NCBI GenBank assembly: GCA_020746835.1
Contig: JAGPNK010000019.1
Span: forward strand, 1 to 64,000
Direction of reading: 5' to 3'
Length of the DNA stretch: 64,000 nucleotides
From: Stachybotrys elegans
Taxonomy: Eukaryota > Ascomycota > Sordariomycetes > Hypocreales > Stachybotryaceae
Shown: positions 60,058-64,000 of the stretch, in pieces
Position numbering within the stretch: position 1 is the first letter of the stretch
Layout of the letters: the number at the start of each line of letters is the position of its first letter
The notes under the pieces: model-generated
Seen by the model: the letters and a program-made list of their open reading frames with translations, nothing else
What the model was told of the DNA's origin: nothing
The model's database searches: none
Position numbers and translations under genes: made by a program

Positions 60058-61827
60058 ATGTGCTACGTGTCCAAGTCGGCTTGGCCCTATCTGTTGGTAT
60101 CGGCTTTTACACTTGCCAACTTCATTCTTTTCTATTCATACTATGGATCTTCCACCCCGTTCATGACAACCGTGGAACACCATCCTGGTGGCAAACTTCG
60201 GATTCTGAGATCCCAAGCCAATATACAAGTTGTGGCCCCCCACGATGGCCCTGATAGCTGGCCTTATCGGACCTTCAAATCCTCCCCATGGACACCCGTG
60301 AACCTTACTGTCACGACTGACCACGGTGGTCTCGCCGATGGCTATCTCTTCTTCACCCCAAAGTCTCGCAACTCGACTGCCATCCATCAACAGCTTGGGC
60401 TTATCATGTCAAGCGATAATGAGATCGTCTATGCTTTGAATGAAAGCCTTGGACTCAACGACTTGCGTGTGCAGCAAGTCCATGGGGAGCCTCACCTCAC
60501 GTTTTGGAGGGGACGTTCCGTTAAAGGCTATGGATATGGCGAATTTGTGGCACTTAATCAACATTATGAGGAGAAAGTACTGTTGAGTCCGACCTTGGAT
60601 GTCCATTCAGTCCTTCCAAAGACTGTCCAGGCACCCGCCATGCTGGATTTTCATGAACACAAGGTCACTCCGTGGAATACGGTTCTGGTCTCTGCCTACA
60701 ACAACACTCCTGCAAATCTTTCTGAATATGGTGGTCCTGAGCGAGGATGGATCGTAGACAGCTTGATATTCGAGCTAGACTTGACCACCCAGGAAGTTCT
60801 TTCCACGTGGAGCGCTCTGCAACATCTGAAGGTGGAAGATTCACGCTTACCTCTTCCCTCTCACCTATCCGACGGTTCATTCAAGCATCCATACGACTTT
60901 TTCCACATCAACTCTGTCGACACTATTGACGAGAATACTCTGTTAGTCAATAGCAGGCACATGTGGGCATTTTATTTGATATCGCGCCATACTGGTGATG
61001 TGCTTTGGGAGCTGAACGGGGGTGGTGAGACAAGGGGAAATTTTGGCATCCTATCAGAGAATGACCAGTTTCGCTGGCAGCATGATGCTCGCGCGTATAA
61101 TGTCACAAAGAGCGGCATGACGATCAGCATATTTGACAACCACAACACTGAAGACGACACCGACAAAGTCGAAAGTAGAGGGCTTATGGTTGCAATCGAG
61201 CTTCCCCCACAGAAATCAGTAAAGCCGAAAATTGTCCGCCATGTCCTTCACTCCGACGGTGACAAAATATTTGCGCAAGGGCAGGGATGCTACGACCCAT
61301 GCCTGGAGAACGGTAACCAGCTTATTGGACATGGGCCCATTCCTGTTGTGCAAGAGTTCAGCCGCGATGGAAAGCTGTTGTGGGAAGGACGATTTGGTGG
61401 CAATAACAAAGCACAAAGCTATCGAACATTCAAGCAAAAATGGCATGCCGTGCCCCATGGTTGGGGACCCTCGCTTGCGCTTGAACAAGCGGGCCAACTC
61501 CAAGTCGCGGGAGGAGAAGCGGATCCCAACGAAGCGCAAATCGTCGGATATGTCAGCTGGAATGGAGCCACGGATATTGAGGCCTGGAACGTCTACCAGA
61601 CCAGGGACAATGTCACCGAGACCATCATAGGCGCGGCGCCAAAAGTCGGCTTTGAGACAGTCTTCCATCTACCTCTGAGCTTCTTCGACCTCGATGCTGA
61701 AGCCAAAAAGGCGATCCCTGAGCTAGGGGTGAATGGGAGTATTTGCATTTTCGTGTCAGCTGTGCAAGGTAGCCAAGAGATACGACGCTCCAATACTGCT
61801 TGCATAAGCATGGATTTCTCTACATGA
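60058..61827 (+). CDS. Membrane-anchored arylsulfotransferase-family (ASST) protein
   Basis: 589 residues, one exon. A single N-terminal membrane segment (YLLVSAFTLANFILFYSYYG) suggests a type II anchor with the rest lumenal or extracellular. The body is the beta-propeller of the fungal arylsulfotransferase group: DGYLFFTPK, APAMLDFHEH, HINSVDTIDENTLLVNSRH, TGDVLWELNGGGE, FRWQHDARAY and FDNHNTEDD, blocks repeated across fungal members. Bacterial ASSTs move sulfate between phenols through a histidine; whether fungal relatives do so is not established, and the catalytic histidine cannot be assigned here by eye. Several sequons (NLTV, NSTA, NESL, NLSE, NVTK, NVTE) fit passage through the secretory path. 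Confidence 0.88.
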   Translation: MCYVSKSAWPYLLVSAFTLANFILFYSYYGSSTPFMTTVEHHPGGKLRILRSQANIQVVAPHDGPDSWPYRTFKSSPWTPVNLTVTTDHGGLADGYLFFTPKSRNSTAIHQQLGLIMSSDNEIVYALNESLGLNDLRVQQVHGEPHLTFWRGRSVKGYGYGEFVALNQHYEEKVLLSPTLDVHSVLPKTVQAPAMLDFHEHKVTPWNTVLVSAYNNTPANLSEYGGPERGWIVDSLIFELDLTTQEVLSTWSALQHLKVEDSRLPLPSHLSDGSFKHPYDFFHINSVDTIDENTLLVNSRHMWAFYLISRHTGDVLWELNGGGETRGNFGILSENDQFRWQHDARAYNVTKSGMTISIFDNHNTEDDTDKVESRGLMVAIELPPQKSVKPKIVRHVLHSDGDKIFAQGQGCYDPCLENGNQLIGHGPIPVVQEFSRDGKLLWEGRFGGNNKAQSYRTFKQKWHAVPHGWGPSLALEQAGQLQVAGGEADPNEAQIVGYVSWNGATDIEAWNVYQTRDNVTETIIGAAPKVGFETVFHLPLSFFDLDAEAKKAIPELGVNGSICIFVSAVQGSQEIRRSNTACISMDFST

Positions 61828-63023
61828 TGTTATCAGGCAATTTTTCTGCAAGATTGAGAAAACAGCGGCTACATAGATAGAAGCTGTCGGTTTTCTGACA
61901 GTGTAGGAACATAGACACTACGTATTAAGTCTTTACATGCTGGCCGTGATCCTGTGAGCACCTCGAATCTGCTGAAGAAGCCTGGAAAAGGAATGGTCAA
62001 TGACGTCAGATATTGACCTTCCATTCTGTTTTTTTTTTTAAATTCCCCTTTCCTCTAATGTCATTTTTCTCATTCGCTTTGCCCTGCTTCATGTCAAGTA
62101 CAGTGTTATTACTCCACATTGTCTCGTGAGATGATCCGTATTCTAGGGAATGTTGTGGCGAGAAAAAAAGCTAGTCTCATGCATTACATTGTGATTTCTG
62201 ACCTGGGGGGGGAACTAACGGGCCATCGTGCCAGCCACAATGGACCACCTGCGAGAGCCCGACAGTCGAATCTGGATCCAGGAACTGGAATGCAATCCGA
62301 AGCTTATAGCCTAAGCTACCGATGCTCCGCGGTATCACGCTTCACGTGGAGGTTAGCTTTGACTCCCCAAATCGGAATCACAGGATCCTGATTTGACACA
62401 AGTAGACTGCTCTATGCCGTTTGGAGCGACCGAGGCAGACTAAACCCGATTTCCTGTGTGACAGAGCGACACATGGCGTTAGATTCCCGAACAGGGAGGG
62501 CTCTAATGCGGGAATGGTTTGTCGTTTTGTGCCTGGATCATGTCCGGTCTCGCCGATCGGTGCCACGACGGAATCAATGGCACGCGGTATGCCACAAGCC
62601 ACCATAGGTGCGGGATGGGCGTCGAGACCAAATCCTACAGAGGATCTAGCTTTGTGACTATTGTGGCTTCATAGCTTTCGACGCGAAGCATCTGCATATC
62701 CCGGTACTAACTTGGTGAGATGTGTGGTTTGTGGATTCGCTAGATCGCCACAGGATGCTATTTGCCGAGCCACCGGACTGCAAACCTATCGATTTGAGGC
62801 GGCAAGCCTGCGCGAGCCGTCTAGCCGAACCTGCCTTCAAGGGCAGTCAACAGAATCTAGGTTACCCTTCCTTGCGAGCTAACGCGGAGTTTGGATAGTT
62901 GCCATAACTCTTGCTCACAGGTTGAGTGTCTGAGGCACCGCGCTAGACTCCAGTAGAGCCGACTTGCCATGCTCAATGCCGATGGGACTTGGACAAGAGC
63001 GATTTTCATGGGTGAAGAAAAGG

Positions 63024-63030
63024 TATAAAT
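63024..63030 (+). promoter_or_regulatory. TATA box of hydrophobin-like gene
   Basis: TATAAAT 134 bp upstream of the ATG, followed by a CT-rich stretch; a strong promoter layout expected for an abundant surface protein. Confidence 0.55.
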
Positions 63031-63098
63031 GGGTGCCTTCGCTCCCTGATCAGTTGTCTTTTTCTTTTCATCATCACACACTCACATCTCAACCCAAC

Positions 63099-63130
63099 AC
63101 ATCACACTCTACATCACACTCTACATCACT
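63099..63130 (+). repeat. 12-bp leader repeat
   Basis: Two tandem ACATCACACTCT units plus a partial third in the 5' leader, ending 33 bp before the ATG at 63164. Confidence 0.8.
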
Positions 63131-63163
63131 TCAAGGTTTCATACCACCACAACAATCTTCAAA

Positions 63164-63597
63164 ATGCAGTTCACCACCATCGTCGCTCTTACCCTCGCCG
63201 CTGTCGGCGTCATGGCAAGCCCCGTTGCTGATGCCGAGGCTGGCTACGGTGGCCGTGGCGGCCGTGGCCGCCCTTCCACCACCAACAACAACAACTGGAA
63301 CAGCTACAACAACAACAACAACCAGGTTAACCAGCAGACCATCTCCTGCGGCAGCGGCTCCGGCACTTACTGCTGCTCTCCCGGCTACGACTCCAAGGGA
63401 GGAGTCAACTACTACGACTGCTCTAGCTTCGTTGGCAGCTGCAACGCCATCACCACCTGCTGCGCCAACAACGCCCAGGGTGGCGTAAGTAATCCCCTAC
63501 CTCGAATTGTTTACCGGCATCTGTCTAACCCGGATAATAGTCCAAGGCTGGCCAGAACTGCTCTGGCCTCGGCTCCATCACCGTCAACTACCGATAA
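63164..63597 (+). CDS. Hydrophobin-like eight-cysteine secreted protein
   Basis: 125 residues, exons 63164-63484 and 63541-63597 (56-nt intron). Signal peptide TTIVALTLAAVGVMASP. Mature part starts with a Gly/Arg stretch (GYGGRGGRGRP) and an Asn-rich tract (NNNNWNSYNNNNN), then eight cysteines in the hydrophobin order C-CC-C-C-CC-C: ISCGSGSGTYCC, YYDCSS, VGSCNAITTCC, QNCSGLG. Hydrophobins coat aerial structures and self-assemble at interfaces. Residues between cysteines number 7, 14, 6, 5 and 13, which fits neither class I nor class II well (loops three-four and four-five are short). The intron falls just before the last cysteine. Hydrophobin membership is likely but class is open. Confidence 0.85.
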
Positions 63598-64000
63598 GAA
63601 GCTTCTCTCTGGGTTTCCAAAAGCTTCAAGTCATAGCACTGCAGCATGGTCTGATCAATATTGGGGCTTGTTATAGCCGAAAACTTTCTTCTCTATCATG
63701 TTATCTGCCCGGGCAATAGTTAGTACGTTTTGAAATTCAAGTCCAACCGGTTTCCTGAAAATTTTCTTGCACCACCACCTCGTGATATGAAGCCTCGATG
63801 AGAGACCCCGTGATTTCAGGACTTTTCGAGCACAGAAAAGTCACGAGTCCGCTGCATTAAAAGCTAGCGTTGACTAGATGCCATCGATTACACCTGGGAC
63901 CATAACCAAGAACTGCAGTTCTCAACTGTTCGTACAACTTTGAACAGAACAAACATATCAATGCAGGATTATCTTGCAGGTTTTGTATGTTTCGTCATGT
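63598..64000. other. 3' flank to window end, no gene seen
   Basis: About 400 bp after the hydrophobin-like stop. Nothing recognised; the window ends here. Confidence 0.4.

Larger units (their letters stand above)
61828..63163. other. Intergenic and promoter of hydrophobin-like gene
   Basis: 1.3 kb. A T-run at 62030-62039 and the promoter elements near 63024 and 63099 are the only features noted. Confidence 0.4.

Overview
The window reads as a gene-rich stretch of a filamentous ascomycete chromosome (Pezizomycotina, probably Sordariomycetes/Hypocreales; the order is inference). The evidence is short introns (41-89 nt) with GT...CTRAC...AG signals, PTH11-type rhodopsin-domain membrane proteins, a Zn2Cys6 regulator, a P450, MFS transporters, tannase and arylsulfotransferase families, a hydrophobin-like protein and several cysteine-rich secreted proteins. 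Exon joins were made by eye from splice signals and frame continuity; every multi-exon model listed sums to an intact reading frame.

Layout. 1-6.8 kb is accessory: a decayed ankyrin-repeat gene, then a piggyBac-type DNA transposon with an open spliced transposase frame and perfect 36-bp inverted ends. 6.9-15 kb: PTH11-like receptor (-), ChrR/DAD-type cupin (+), Zn2Cys6 regulator (-), MDR enoyl-reductase-like enzyme (-). 16-22 kb: secreted Cdh-like (CDP-diacylglycerol diphosphatase, HIT fold) protein, a second PTH11-like receptor (-), secreted germin-like cupin. 22.8-30.5 kb: sugar-porter MFS (-), DHA1-type MFS (+), small secreted six-cysteine protein. 32-37.4 kb: P450, a regulator-like protein lacking the zinc cluster, and an SDR, all on +. 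37.6-45.6 kb: cytosolic GH2 beta-galactosidase and a lactose-permease-like MFS in tandem on -, with a secreted protein of unknown function diverging from the permease. 45.9-50.5 kb: a divergent pair of cysteine-rich secreted proteins, one a PAN-like/coiled-coil protein with cysteines on a 15-residue period, the other about 30 tandem oocyst-wall-like cysteine repeats. 51-64 kb: GNAT acetyltransferase, YcaC-like hydrolase, tannase/feruloyl-esterase-like protein, a secreted protein of unknown family, a membrane-anchored arylsulfotransferase-like protein and an eight-cysteine hydrophobin-like protein.

How genes may work together. The clearest functional unit is disaccharide use: the permease imports a beta-galactoside and the signal-less GH2 enzyme cleaves it in the cytosol. 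The best candidate for something undescribed is the divergent cysteine-rich pair, whose upstream regions share TATAAGTA and GCTTCTCA motifs and which could build a disulfide-crosslinked outer layer. P450, regulator-like protein and SDR may form a small metabolic group, but no backbone synthase is present. Long intergenic stretches (for example 24.6-27.1, 19.3-21.4, 30.5-32.2 and 58.3-60.1 kb) hold no gene I can support.
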